Shown piece after piece: positions 1 through 8,032 of a DNA stretch of 52,981 bases. Position 1 is the first letter of the stretch; each line of letters starts with the position of its first letter. The stretch comes from an uncultured Clostridia bacterium (lineage in GTDB: Bacteria > Bacillota > Clostridia > Christensenellales > Borkfalkiaceae). The stretch is from contig CAKQRE010000014.1 in the NCBI GenBank assembly GCA_934271265.1, positions 1 to 52,981 on the forward strand. Direction: 5' to 3'. The position numbers were made by a program, and so were the translations under genes. The notes under the pieces are model-generated. The model saw only the letters and a program-made list of their open reading frames with translations. It did no database searches and was not told the origin of the DNA.

Positions 1-326
1 CAGTAAATACAAGAGGTTTTTACGAGGATTGAACAACCTGCCGAAAAGTTTGTAGAATTTTCGTTATCGTTTTGACCACCTCAAATAAAGTGCCTTTCAA
101 GACCGCCTCGTTATGACCGCTTCGATAAGCCTCCGTTTTTGTAAAGTATTCGGCTTTACAAACTATAATTTATTATATCCTTTTTTCAGAAAAAACGCAA
201 GCGTTTTAAGCCCGACATTCCGTTTTGTTTTTCCGCGTCGGATAACGACGATATTCCGTTGCCGCCAACTCTTTCTTATGATTAAACCCCTATATTAATC
301 AATCTATAAGTCGATTATCAGGTAAT
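1..326. other. Non-coding left edge
   Basis: No convincing gene is seen here. A 61-codon open frame at 113-298 has no ribosome binding site and a composition unlike the neighbouring genes. The one recognisable element is a copy of the 14-bp dispersed motif at 304-317, just downstream of the phosphatase gene that ends at 327. Confidence 0.6.
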
Positions 327-968
327 TTAAAACCCTTTCGAAATAGAGGTGACAAGGGAATTCAATTGTTCCGCATACCCGATTTTTCCCATAGAAAACT
401 TTCCGCCGGCAAAAAACAGCTCCGTTACGGATGCGTTTTTGACCCACGGAATATTTTTCATTCCGGACAGAGGCAAGCCCTCATAATAACATTCCGCCGC
501 GCGGATAAAGCAGGCGTGGGTGAACACGGCGACTGTTTTCCCTTCGTTTTCGAAAACAATTCGTTCGATTTCCTTCACGGCGCGAACCTGAACTTCTTTC
601 ACGCTTTCTCCGCCTGTCGGGCAACTATTCCCGACGTCGTTTTTCCACCTTTCGTAATCGGCGGGATAAAGAGAAGAAATTTCTTCTGCCCTTTTCCCTT
701 CCCATTTTCCGCCGTAAATTTCCCGAAGTCCTTTTTCCTTCAGAATCGGGAGTTTCGTCAATTCCGATAACGGCTTTGCTGTCTGAACGGTTCGGATAAG
801 ATCTCCGGACAAAATTCTATCCACCTGATAATTACCCGCAAGATAACGCGCCGTAAGTTCCGCCTGCCTGACCCCTTCTTCCGTCAAGGGAACGTCCGTC
901 TGACCGGTAAACGTTCCGCTTTCGTTCGACAGGCTGTAGCCGTGGCGCACCAATAAAAGAGTTGTCAT
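327..968 (-). CDS. Histidine phosphatase family protein (phosphoglycerate mutase-like)
   Basis: Cytoplasmic phosphohydrolase or phosphomutase of the histidine phosphatase superfamily, 213 residues. The N-terminal hallmark LVRHG places the phospho-acceptor at His9. A mid-protein GLREIYGGKWEG block matches the family acidic motif, and FTHACFIR near residue 155 supplies the second histidine. The ATG at 968 is chosen over the longer frame to 1070 because it has GGAGA five bases upstream and starts right before the LVRHG strand. The family includes broad phosphatases, cobalamin alpha-ribazole phosphatase (CobC) and phosphoglycerate mutases. The short length and lack of mutase-specific insertions favour a phosphatase; the substrate cannot be assigned. 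The region between its start and the XRE gene contains a 14-bp dispersed motif (1049-1062). Confidence 0.85.
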   Translation of the reverse strand: MTTLLLVRHGYSLSNESGTFTGQTDVPLTEEGVRQAELTARYLAGNYQVDRILSGDLIRTVQTAKPLSELTKLPILKEKGLREIYGGKWEGKRAEEISSLYPADYERWKNDVGNSCPTGGESVKEVQVRAVKEIERIVFENEGKTVAVFTHACFIRAAECYYEGLPLSGMKNIPWVKNASVTELFFAGGKFSMGKIGYAEQLNSLVTSISKGF

Positions 969-1070
969 GATTTCTCCGCGATACCTTCTTCCCTTTATTA
1001 TACTACACAGCGGAAGAAATGTCAACCCTTTTATCAGTTGTTTAACAATAATCGACTTATAGGCAGACAT

Positions 1071-1358
1071 TTACCCCCGTTTCCTGTTTTTCAGATCGTT
1101 TACGATTTCCTGCAGATGTGCGATCTCGTCGGGGAAAAGACCATTCACGTCCAACGTCTGCCCGTCATCGCGACACAAGAGATAATCGGTACTTACCCCG
1201 AAAAAATCGGCGATCCGCGACAGCATTTCCACAGACGGAAGAACGTTATCGTTTTCCCAATTGCTTACGCACTGTTTCGTTAAGCCGAGGCTTTTCGCAA
1301 GATCCACCTGCGTCATTCTTTTTGCCTGACGCAATTCTTTTATTCTGTCATTCAACAT
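1071..1358 (-). CDS. XRE-family helix-turn-helix regulator
   Basis: Small DNA-binding regulator of 95 residues. Residues 5-60 form a Cro/CI-type helix-turn-helix; the recognition helix region reads SLGLTKQCVSNWEN. The C-terminal tail of about 30 residues is hydrophilic and predicted helical. It is divergent from the small HTH gene at 1556. The shared intergenic region holds a strong plus-strand promoter at 1413-1441 whose -10 overlaps the palindrome ATACTTTAGTAT, a plausible operator for this protein; that assignment is inferred from position only. The target genes are unknown. Confidence 0.85.
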   Translation of the reverse strand: MLNDRIKELRQAKRMTQVDLAKSLGLTKQCVSNWENDNVLPSVEMLSRIADFFGVSTDYLLCRDDGQTLDVNGLFPDEIAHLQEIVNDLKNRKRG

Positions 1359-1412
1359 AAAAATAAAGCTCCGTTCCGGTAAACTACTGCTTTACTATTA
1401 TATAAAAAATAC

Positions 1413-1441
1413 TTGACAAACAAAGAATACTTTAGTATACT
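1413..1441 (+). promoter_or_regulatory. Sigma-A-type promoter with overlapping palindrome
   Basis: TTGACA at 1413-1418 and TATACT at 1436-1441 are separated by exactly 17 bases. The palindrome ATACT-TT-AGTAT (1428-1439) overlaps the -10 box, which suggests repression by a dimeric regulator, most simply the divergent XRE protein. Its likely product is the transcript of the small HTH gene starting at 1556. Confidence 0.7.
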
Positions 1442-1555
1442 GATTATTGACTTTTCCTGCGATCCGGAGGAAGGGGCACAACAAGTAAATAGGGGGAGAA
1501 GAAAGAAGGTTACAAAAGAGCAGGGCAATCACCGAAAACTTTCTTTGTTTTAATT

Positions 1556-1789
1556 ATGAAAACGTTTTTAGTTCTATCGATTTTCGACGCTTTGGTCAGT
1601 GGAAAAGAAGTAACCCGCAAAGAATTTTGCGAAAGGGAGAATATTTCCGAAAGAACATTTTACCGCTACATGAAAAACGTTTCGGATTATATAAACACGA
1701 CCGATCGCGCAAACGATTTTTCGTTACGGGAGACAGACGGAATATATCGTCTGACAAGCACACAGGCAGCAGACGACACGGCAGTCTGA
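1556..1789 (+). CDS. Small winged-helix/HTH protein
   Basis: A 77-residue protein whose segment VTRKEFCERENISERTFYRY (residues 19-38) looks like the HTH found at the start of DeoR/WYL-type regulators. The end includes a short beta-like stretch (DGIYRLTS), so it resembles an isolated N-terminal HTH domain without an effector domain. No clear Shine-Dalgarno sequence precedes the ATG; the -10/-35 pair at 1413-1441 lies about 115 bases upstream, leaving a long leader. An intrinsic terminator follows at 1804-1837. A DNA-binding role is inferred; partner and targets are unknown. It may be a truncated regulator. Confidence 0.6.
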   Translation: MKTFLVLSIFDALVSGKEVTRKEFCERENISERTFYRYMKNVSDYINTTDRANDFSLRETDGIYRLTSTQAADDTAV

Positions 1790-1803
1790 AAACAACTTTA
1801 AAA

Positions 1804-1837
1804 CAAAACGCTTCCTTACAAAAAGGAAGCGTTTTTC
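1804..1837 (+). terminator. Intrinsic terminator
   Basis: The hairpin AACGCTTCCTT / AAGGAAGCGTT has a five-base loop and is followed by a T-run. It ends the transcript of the small HTH gene. Confidence 0.85.
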
Positions 1838-1966
1838 TTATAGCTCCGAACGAAAACAAACCTTACCGAAACCCCGCGATTTCCGACAATCAACCGATCA
1901 GAGCGCTGAAAAGCAGATCGATCAAAGAACCCCGGAAAGAATAACGGAAACGGCGGTATAAACCGA

Positions 1967-2503
1967 TCAGCGACCTCGTATGATCTTTTTTATCTCCTCA
2001 AGATCGGACGCAAAGCTGATCCCTTTCTGCTTTTCTTCGGACGAAAGCCCGGTTTCGATCATGTGGCAGAGAAGGGTTTTTAAACCCGTGTAAAACCCGT
2101 CCAGATCATAAAGAATACAAGGGGCGTCGAGATGTCCGAGAGAAACCTTCGACATAACTTCCGCGATCTCTTCGAGTGTTCCCGTTCCGCCCGGGAAAGC
2201 AATGAAAGCTTGCCCGAGTTCGATCATTTTTTTCTTTCTTTCGGACATATCTTCCGTTACGATCAGTTTTGTAACGTCGTCGTAAACCAAACCGGCTTCA
2301 ACGAAAAAGCGAGGTTCCACCCCCGTTACTTTTCCGCCCGCCTTCAGAACGCTTTCGGCAAGCACCCCCATCAGTCCGGACTTGGATCCGCCGTAAACGA
2401 GATCGTTTCCGCTTTCGCCGATCCATTTTCCCAACGCCTCGACGGCAGAACGAAATTTCGGATCGTTCCCTTCGTTCGCCCCGAGATACACCGTAATATT
2501 CAT
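1967..2503 (-). CDS. LOG family protein (TIGR00730-type nucleotide phosphoribohydrolase)
   Basis: 178-residue Rossmann-fold protein of the LOG/YvdD family. Characterised members release the base from nucleoside 5'-monophosphates. The diagnostic motif PGGTGTLEE is present near residue 105, with the upstream glycine-rich GGSKSGLMG that contributes to the nucleotide pocket. Older annotations call this family lysine decarboxylase, which is not supported. The length is typical. The ATG at 2503 has a G-rich sequence about 7 bases upstream. It is the last gene of a minus-strand set, but a 36-nt palindromic repeat and a parS-like site lie between it and the Mrr-like gene, so it may be transcribed separately. 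Confidence 0.85.
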   Translation of the reverse strand: MNITVYLGANEGNDPKFRSAVEALGKWIGESGNDLVYGGSKSGLMGVLAESVLKAGGKVTGVEPRFFVEAGLVYDDVTKLIVTEDMSERKKKMIELGQAFIAFPGGTGTLEEIAEVMSKVSLGHLDAPCILYDLDGFYTGLKTLLCHMIETGLSSEEKQKGISFASDLEEIKKIIRGR

Positions 2504-2526
2504 AACGCAACCCCCTTTTTATCGGT

Positions 2527-2562
2527 ATGCCAGACAAGAAGAATACGAACCTTGTCCGGCAT
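2527..2562. repeat. 36-nt palindromic repeat, copy 1
   Basis: Runs from ATGCC to GGCAT with imperfect 12-base arms (ATGCCAGACAAG / CTTGTCCGGCAT) and a 12-base loop. It is the same element as at 14561, 27070, 29273 and 35208, and its arms match the ends of the MITE at 27662-27938. Confidence 0.85.
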
Positions 2563-2571
2563 CAAATATCT

Positions 2572-2587
2572 TTTTTCATGTGAAACA
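2572..2587. promoter_or_regulatory. parS-like centromere site (2 mismatches)
   Basis: TTTTTCATGTGAAACA differs at two of 16 positions from the Firmicutes consensus TGTTTCACGTGAAACA. It lies between genes about 2.1 kb from the parB stop codon and in the origin region, where ParB binding sites normally cluster. Assignment rests on similarity only. Confidence 0.5.
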
Positions 2588-2613
2588 CGATCATAAATCG
2601 CGCTATAAGTCGT

Positions 2614-3069
2614 TTATCTCTTCTTTTTTGCATTTTCGATCAAAATGAGAAGTCCGTCGCGATCGATCAGCTCCACATCGTTTGCCTCTGCCAAAGCGAT
2701 CGCCGATTTTGTGAAACGATTGTTTGTGACCACGGCGACCTTATCCGTTTTATAATACTTTTTCCCGGCAACGGCTTCCTGCACGGCGGCGTTTCCGACG
2801 GGATGGGAATAACATTTCACCTGGATCCCGATCTTTCTGAAATGGCGTTTCAAAAGAAGATCGATCCCCTGATCGCCGCTCGCTTTTGTAAATTCACACC
2901 TGTACCCGTTTGCCGCGAAAACGCGGGCGACAAACCGTTCAAATTCTTCCCCGCTCTTTTTTTCGGCAAGCCGCAACGACCATTTTGTCCTTTTCCGGAT
3001 CACGCCGATCAGAATAAAAAGCAGGAGAACGGCGGCGCACCCCGCAACGATTTTCCACTCGTAACCCAT
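2614..3069 (-). CDS. Membrane-anchored Mrr-like restriction endonuclease domain protein
   Basis: 151 residues: one N-terminal membrane segment (about 7-25), then a PD-(D/E)XK nuclease domain of the Mrr_cat type. Visible motif elements are GDQGIDLL (the catalytic Asp) and IQVKCY, the Q-x-K that completes the active site. Known relatives are single-domain membrane-tethered nucleases of unclear role, sometimes linked to defence or DNA turnover. The stop codon lies inside a copy of the 14-bp dispersed motif (2603-2616). The start is three bases past the stop of the upstream DUF2156-GNAT gene, so the two are probably translationally coupled. No methylase is nearby, which argues against a classical restriction-modification system. 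Confidence 0.8.
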   Translation of the reverse strand: MGYEWKIVAGCAAVLLLFILIGVIRKRTKWSLRLAEKKSGEEFERFVARVFAANGYRCEFTKASGDQGIDLLLKRHFRKIGIQVKCYSHPVGNAAVQEAVAGKKYYKTDKVAVVTNNRFTKSAIALAEANDVELIDRDGLLILIENAKKKR

Positions 3070-3072
3070 CGA

Positions 3073-4476
3073 TCATTCCTTCGAAGGAACGGAAAAATAG
3101 AAGAAAGTATCGTCTTCTCCCGTCTTTTCCATGCCGCTTTTTACGATCATCTTTTCGGACGGAAGATTTTGTTTATAACACCGCGCAACGGGGCGAACGC
3201 CGAGGACGTCTTCGGCAAATTTCTTCGTAAGTCCGAACGCTTCGTCTCCGATCCCCTCGCCGTGATAAGCCGCCGCGACGCGGCAACCGATCTCCGCCGT
3301 ACCGCCCATCGTAAACCGATAAACGATCGTTTCGCCGATCATTTTACCGCCTTGATCGATCGCAAAATTGACGGCGTCTCCCACAGTATAATCAAACGCC
3401 TGGCGATCGTAAAAAGTATTTTCGTCGATCTGCCCGGTAATGCTTTCGTCTTCCCGATAATCGTAACCCCAGAAACGGTTGTTGTCGTCGTCGAGAGAGA
3501 GAGCAAGATAATCGGGTTTATCTTTTTCCGTCATCTTGCGCAGCGAGATCCTTTCACCCTTTATCGTCGGGATCTCCGCAAGGTGACAGACGGGAGAATT
3601 TACCTTGACCAGATATTTATTCACCATCCGCACGGGATGATACTGCGTTTTCGAAGTTCTGAGCCCCGGATCGTCGGAATCGTCTTCCCGATTGACAAAT
3701 TCGAGATCTCTGTTTTCAAGAGAGCAGACGAACAAATGAAAAATCGCAGGATACGCGCCTTCGTATTTCCTAAGCGCCTTTTCCGTATGGATCACAAGCA
3801 TCCTGCCGACGATCTCGCCGATCGTGATCGCCGCGATATTTCCGTTTACGAGAAGAAGACCCGTTTCGAAAGGATAATCAAACAGGCAGTCAAGCAGGTC
3901 TTCCGTCTGCAGAAGTTCGCTTTTCTCTTCCTGCCCGCCGTCGCCGTGTTCCCCGCCGTATTCCTTCAGGAAATCACGCACCGCGGGGAGATCGTCTCTT
4001 TCGATTTTTCTGAAAACGGCGTTCGGAAACAGGGCGTTGAACTTATGGATATGATTACGTTGTCCCGCATATTTTTTGCCGGCGAAATCATGAATATCTT
4101 CATAGCGGTAGAGATAATCGCTCCATTTTCTTTCATAAGCAGACCGGATCGAATAAGGCATGACCCGCCGCAACGTTTCCACACGCGTTTCGTCCGCCCC
4201 GTAGATCATCAGCGGAAGATCGTTTTCTTCCGTATATTTCGCAAGCGCGAGAAGGGCGCCCTCTTCATCCTTACCGACGGGATAACTGAACGCCGGCTCT
4301 CCCGCAATATTCTGCCTGACGATCAGCGTTTCGTTCTCAACGGCAAACGCAAGATCCACGCCTTTGTGCCAGAGCAGAAAACTTCCGACGGAAACATCGT
4401 TGCAAAGCATGTCGCTCTTTGCGATCAAAGGAGCAACCTTAAGCAAATTCTCTTTGGAATATTCCTGAAATACCAT
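3073..4476 (-). CDS. DUF2156 - GNAT acetyltransferase fusion protein
   Basis: 467 residues with two acyltransferase-fold halves. Residues 1 to about 300 match the DUF2156 family, related to the C-terminal catalytic domain of phosphatidylglycerol lysyltransferases; the segment around KTQYHPVRMVNKY is typical. Residues from about 305 start a standard GNAT N-acetyltransferase (KGERISLRKMTEKD, then a GIGDEAF acetyl-CoA loop). Stand-alone DUF2156 proteins are common in Clostridia; the C-terminal GNAT adds a second possible acyl-transfer activity. Substrates are unknown, and small-molecule or protein N-acylation is the safest inference. It is the first gene of a two-gene unit with the Mrr-like nuclease. 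Confidence 0.75.
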   Translation of the reverse strand: MVFQEYSKENLLKVAPLIAKSDMLCNDVSVGSFLLWHKGVDLAFAVENETLIVRQNIAGEPAFSYPVGKDEEGALLALAKYTEENDLPLMIYGADETRVETLRRVMPYSIRSAYERKWSDYLYRYEDIHDFAGKKYAGQRNHIHKFNALFPNAVFRKIERDDLPAVRDFLKEYGGEHGDGGQEEKSELLQTEDLLDCLFDYPFETGLLLVNGNIAAITIGEIVGRMLVIHTEKALRKYEGAYPAIFHLFVCSLENRDLEFVNREDDSDDPGLRTSKTQYHPVRMVNKYLVKVNSPVCHLAEIPTIKGERISLRKMTEKDKPDYLALSLDDDNNRFWGYDYREDESITGQIDENTFYDRQAFDYTVGDAVNFAIDQGGKMIGETIVYRFTMGGTAEIGCRVAAAYHGEGIGDEAFGLTKKFAEDVLGVRPVARCYKQNLPSEKMIVKSGMEKTGEDDTFFYFSVPSKE

Positions 4477-4723
4477 AGATCCTCTCTTGTAAAAATGTGT
4501 TTGTTTTGAAAAAACGATCCGTTTATCGTTGTTTTTTCATATTTTTAACTATATATCATTGCTTTTTGCGGTTTTGTTTCCGTAAATAATCGCCGAAACG
4601 AACATTTCGCCCCTGAAAGACGAAAGAGGGAAAGAAAAATGCAAAATATAAGGCTATAAGTCGATTAAACACCGATTTTATGTATTATTTTCATCAAGCG
4701 TCACCGCAATTGCCGAAAAAAGG
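4477..4723. other. AT-rich intergenic region
   Basis: Holds the leader of the DUF2156-GNAT gene and the downstream region of parB. A dispersed 14-bp motif is at 4654-4667. No clear terminator was found. Confidence 0.5.
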
Positions 4724-5719
4724 TCAATCCTCCTCTTCCGGCACCGCAGAAGATATTCCGTCGCGCTTTTCCAGGATCTCAAGCAGTTCCACGATCCTGT
4801 CGAGATCGTCCCGCGTGAAATAATCCATATAGATCCTGCCCTTGTTGTCGTTCCCGACGGCAGTCACTTTCGTGCCGAACACCCGTTGCATGCGATCGAT
4901 CATATCCTTCAGCTCCACGCTGAACGACGGTTTCTTTTTCTTCTTTTCCGAATCGGGCGAGAGAAGACGTTTTACCGCTTTTTCCACGTCGCGCACGCTC
5001 ATTCCTTCGGCAACGATGCGGCGGGCAAGTTTTTCCTGCGCCGGACGAGGAAGGGAAACGAGAGCTCTCGCATGCCCGGCGGAAAGTTTCCCCGAACCGA
5101 CATAATCGATCACCACGGGCGAAAGAGTGAGAAGACGCAACGTGTTTGCCACGGTAGAACGACTTTTCCCGATGCGGGCAGACAATTCCTCTTGCGTAAG
5201 AGAATATTCGTCCATCAGTTTTTTCATGGCGTTGGCGGCTTCGATCGGATTTAAATCTTCCCTTTGCAGGTTTTCGATCAGCGAAACCTCGCGGATCTCA
5301 CGCTCGGAATATTTCTTCACGACGGCAGGGATCGTCTTTCTGCCGGCAAGCCTGCTTGCGCGGTACCTGCGTTCGCCCGCGATGATCATATAGCGATTTC
5401 CGACGCGACTTACAACGATCGGCATGATCACGCCGTGTTTTCTGATAGAATCGGCAAGATCGGCAAGAGCGTCGCGATCGAATGCTTTCCGCGGCTGGTC
5501 GGGATCGGCAAAAACGTCGTCGATCGGCAGTTGCAGAACCGTTTCTTCCCCGCCTTGCGCCGATCCGCCCCGTGCCGGGATCCCCCGTTGCGGCGCGTCT
5601 TCGACCGGCAAAACGCTTTCTCTGTCAGCCATATCTTTTTTGTTCGGGTTTTCGCCGTTTGTTTCCTCAAGAAGATCGAAAATATCTTTCTCGTAATTTT
5701 CTTTTTCTTTATCCGCCAT
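4724..5719 (-). CDS. parB: ParB/Spo0J chromosome partitioning protein
   Basis: CTP-dependent DNA clamp that loads at parS and organises the origin region. 331 residues from the ATG at 5719, which has GAGGT five bases upstream; the frame continues upstream to 5938 without start-site support. After an acidic N-terminus of about 60 residues comes the ParB/sulfiredoxin-like domain with the CTP-binding arginine patch GERRYRASRLAG, then the HTH segment around LTQEELSARIGKSRSTVANTLR, and a C-terminal dimerisation region. There is no ParA/Soj gene next to it, unlike most Firmicutes loci; the nearest ParA-like ATPase is the Mrp-type protein at 38007. A structured leader lies between ftsH and this gene. 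Confidence 0.92.
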   Translation of the reverse strand: MADKEKENYEKDIFDLLEETNGENPNKKDMADRESVLPVEDAPQRGIPARGGSAQGGEETVLQLPIDDVFADPDQPRKAFDRDALADLADSIRKHGVIMPIVVSRVGNRYMIIAGERRYRASRLAGRKTIPAVVKKYSEREIREVSLIENLQREDLNPIEAANAMKKLMDEYSLTQEELSARIGKSRSTVANTLRLLTLSPVVIDYVGSGKLSAGHARALVSLPRPAQEKLARRIVAEGMSVRDVEKAVKRLLSPDSEKKKKKPSFSVELKDMIDRMQRVFGTKVTAVGNDNKGRIYMDYFTRDDLDRIVELLEILEKRDGISSAVPEEED

Positions 5720-5737
5720 AAGTACCTCGCGAAGGAA

Positions 5738-5915
5738 GGTAAAAGAGCACGAAGGCAATACCGATTCCGGTATTGCCCTGGCTTTCCCGCATTGCAGAGA
5801 AGGATAAGTTTCCCCGTGCGCGGAGATCATTATTTTAGCCACAGGTGAGATCCGAACCCCGTTAAAACCTGACAAGTTCGCATACAACCGCCACCGGGGC
5901 GTTACAAGCATATAT
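5738..5915 (-). ncRNA. Unassigned structured leader or small RNA upstream of parB
   Basis: On the minus strand, paired segments GATCCG/CGGATC and CCCCG/CGGGG enclose a conserved-looking core (about 5842-5910). Further on, GGCAATACCG-GAAT-CGGTATTGCC (5777-5754) forms a perfect 10-bp hairpin followed by a short U-rich stretch, 20 bases before the parB ribosome binding site. It could be an attenuating leader or an independent RNA. Part of it (GAAC...TGTCAGGT...ACGG) resembles the SRP RNA apex, but the invariant AAGCAGC is missing, so no family is assigned. Confidence 0.35.
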
Positions 5916-5941
5916 AACGGATCCGCAATCCCGCCCAAGAA

Positions 5942-8032
5942 TCAGGCGTTGTCGTCTCCCGCGGTCGGCATGTGCGGCGTATCGTCGCCGGACGAAGAAG
6001 ATTTCCCGTTTTCCGCATCCGCACCGTTCTCCGCATTTGCGGGCGCGTTGTTACCTGCCGGAACTTCCGTATTCTTCATTGTGCCTTCCGCACGTTTAAA
6101 GGGATTTTCCTTTCGTTCCGCGTCGCGCGCGTCCATGGTGGAAATAATGGTCTGCACGTCCGTTCCCGCCATGATCATATCCACTTCGTCCTGATAAATG
6201 GTCTCGCGTTCGATCAGAAGCCTTGCCATATTATCGAGAAGATTCTTGTTTGCGGTGAGCAGTTCTGTTGCCTTCGCATAAGCGGTTTTGATGATCGCTT
6301 CCACCTCGTCGTCGATCAGCGCCGCGACCGATTCGCTGTAATTTGATTTTGTCTGATAATCTCTGCCGATAAACACCTGATCGTTGCTTCCATAGTTTAC
6401 GGGTCCGATCTTATCGCTCATACCCCATTCGGTCACCATTTTTCTCGCGCGGTCGGTCACAACGGAAATGTCGTTCGAAGCGCCGGAGGAAATATCTTTA
6501 ATGATGATCTCTTCCGCCACTCTGCCGCCGAGGGTCATCACGATATCGTCGAGCAGTTTGGATTTTTCAACGTGATTGTCGTCGGAATCGGGTCTGGTCA
6601 TCGTGTACCCCGCAGCCATGCCGCGCGGAATGATGGAAACCTCCTGTACGGGATCGCAATGAGGAAGAAGCCTTGCGAGGATCGCGTGCCCCGATTCGTG
6701 ATAAGCGGTGATCCGTTTGTCCGTTTCGGTCACGAGACGGCTCTTTTTCTGCGGTCCCATGATCACTTTGTTGATCGCCTCGTACAGATCGACGTTGGTG
6801 ATCGCCTTTTCGTTCTTTCTCGCAGCGAGAATAGCGGCTTCGTTCAGAAGATTCGCGATGTCCGCGCCGGAGAACCCCGCCGTCATGCGGGCAAGAACTT
6901 TAAAGTTGACGTCCGCCGCAAGCGGTTTGTTTCTCGCGTGAACTTTCAGGATCGATTCTCTGCCGCGAACGTCCGGCATATTGACGTAGATCTGACGATC
7001 GAATCTGCCCGGGCGCATCAACGCCGGATCGAGAATATCCGCGCGGTTGGTCGCCGCCATGATGATAATGCCTTCGTTGGCGTCGAAACCGTCCATCTGC
7101 ACAAGCAGCTGATTGAGCGTCTGTTCGCGCTCGTCGTTACCGCCGCCGAGCCCTGCGCCGCGCTGACGTCCGACGGCGTCGATCTCGTCGATGAAGACGA
7201 TACACGGCATACTCTTTTTCGCCATATTGAACAAGTCTCTCACACGGCTTGCCCCTACGCCGACAAACATTTCCACAAAATCGGAACCGCTGATTGAGAA
7301 GAAGGGAACGTTCGCTTCTCCCGCAACGGCTTTCGCAAACAGCGTTTTACCCGTTCCCGGAGGCCCTACGAGAAGAACGCCTTTCGGGATCCTCGCGCCG
7401 AGGGAAGAGAACTTACGCGGGTTTTTCAGAAATTCCACAACTTCCTGCAGTTCTTCTTTCTCTTCTTCCGCGCCGGCTACGTCGGAGAAACGGACTTTTA
7501 CGTTCTGGTTCACGCGGGCTTTCGTCTTACCGAAGTCGAGCGCGCCTTTGTTGCCGCCGTTCACCTGACGCATAAACACAAACACGACCACAAGCCCGAC
7601 GCCGAGCATGAGAAGAGGCATGATCAGGCTCGAGAAGAAGGAACCGGAATTCGGGTCTTCGCAATCGAACACGACGCCGTTCACCTTCAGAACCTCGATC
7701 TCGTTCTGAAAAGCGTTCGTCGGGAAAAGATTCGCCGTGTATTTCAGCGCGTATTTCCCGTTGGAAAGTTTGGTGTAGCCTTTCAGCGTGTAAGTATCGA
7801 TCACGATTTTATCGATATAATATTCGCTCGAAGTGGACGTTTTCTTCACAAACGTGATTTTCGGTTCGGTCTCGCCCTCTTCCAGCTTATACTCGATGCC
7901 GGCGAGCCTGAAAAATTCGGTCGTCTCCTTTTTCTCCGATGAGGAGATCAGCCTTCCCGCAAGAACGAGAACGCCGATCACCGCAACGAGGATCACGGCG
8001 ATCACGACGATCGTTTTGGTTGACTTTTTCAT
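5942..8032 (-). CDS. ftsH: ATP-dependent zinc metalloprotease FtsH
   Basis: Membrane-bound AAA+ protease that extracts and degrades membrane and short-lived cytoplasmic proteins. 696 residues. It has an N-terminal membrane segment (about 7-26), an external domain, a second membrane segment (about 131-155), an AAA module with Walker A GPPGTGKT at 223-230, Walker B IVFIDEIDA, and a second region of homology (RPGRFDRQI). The zinc site is HESGH at 445-449. The last 60 or so residues are Asn/Ala/Asp-rich and low complexity, longer than in many orthologues. The start has GGAGG upstream. The gene lies between the tRNA cluster and parB rather than next to tilS/hpt, its common Firmicutes neighbours. 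Confidence 0.97.
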   Translation of the reverse strand: MKKSTKTIVVIAVILVAVIGVLVLAGRLISSSEKKETTEFFRLAGIEYKLEEGETEPKITFVKKTSTSSEYYIDKIVIDTYTLKGYTKLSNGKYALKYTANLFPTNAFQNEIEVLKVNGVVFDCEDPNSGSFFSSLIMPLLMLGVGLVVVFVFMRQVNGGNKGALDFGKTKARVNQNVKVRFSDVAGAEEEKEELQEVVEFLKNPRKFSSLGARIPKGVLLVGPPGTGKTLFAKAVAGEANVPFFSISGSDFVEMFVGVGASRVRDLFNMAKKSMPCIVFIDEIDAVGRQRGAGLGGGNDEREQTLNQLLVQMDGFDANEGIIIMAATNRADILDPALMRPGRFDRQIYVNMPDVRGRESILKVHARNKPLAADVNFKVLARMTAGFSGADIANLLNEAAILAARKNEKAITNVDLYEAINKVIMGPQKKSRLVTETDKRITAYHESGHAILARLLPHCDPVQEVSIIPRGMAAGYTMTRPDSDDNHVEKSKLLDDIVMTLGGRVAEEIIIKDISSGASNDISVVTDRARKMVTEWGMSDKIGPVNYGSNDQVFIGRDYQTKSNYSESVAALIDDEVEAIIKTAYAKATELLTANKNLLDNMARLLIERETIYQDEVDMIMAGTDVQTIISTMDARDAERKENPFKRAEGTMKNTEVPAGNNAPANAENGADAENGKSSSSGDDTPHMPTAGDDNA

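Noticed and set aside
113..298. 61-codon plus-strand open frame
   Set aside because: No ribosome binding site, composition unlike the neighbouring proteins, no recognisable pattern.
2803..4509. 568-codon frame antisense to the DUF2156-GNAT gene
   Set aside because: Shadow frame; the minus-strand genes have motifs and coupled starts.
5842..5910. Possible signal recognition particle RNA
   Set aside because: GAAC...TGTCAGGT...ACGG is similar to the SRP apex, but the invariant AAGCAGC strand is absent.
5720..5938. N-terminal extension of ParB
   Set aside because: The internal ATG at 5719 has GAGGT at ideal spacing; the extension overlaps a structured leader and has no start signal.
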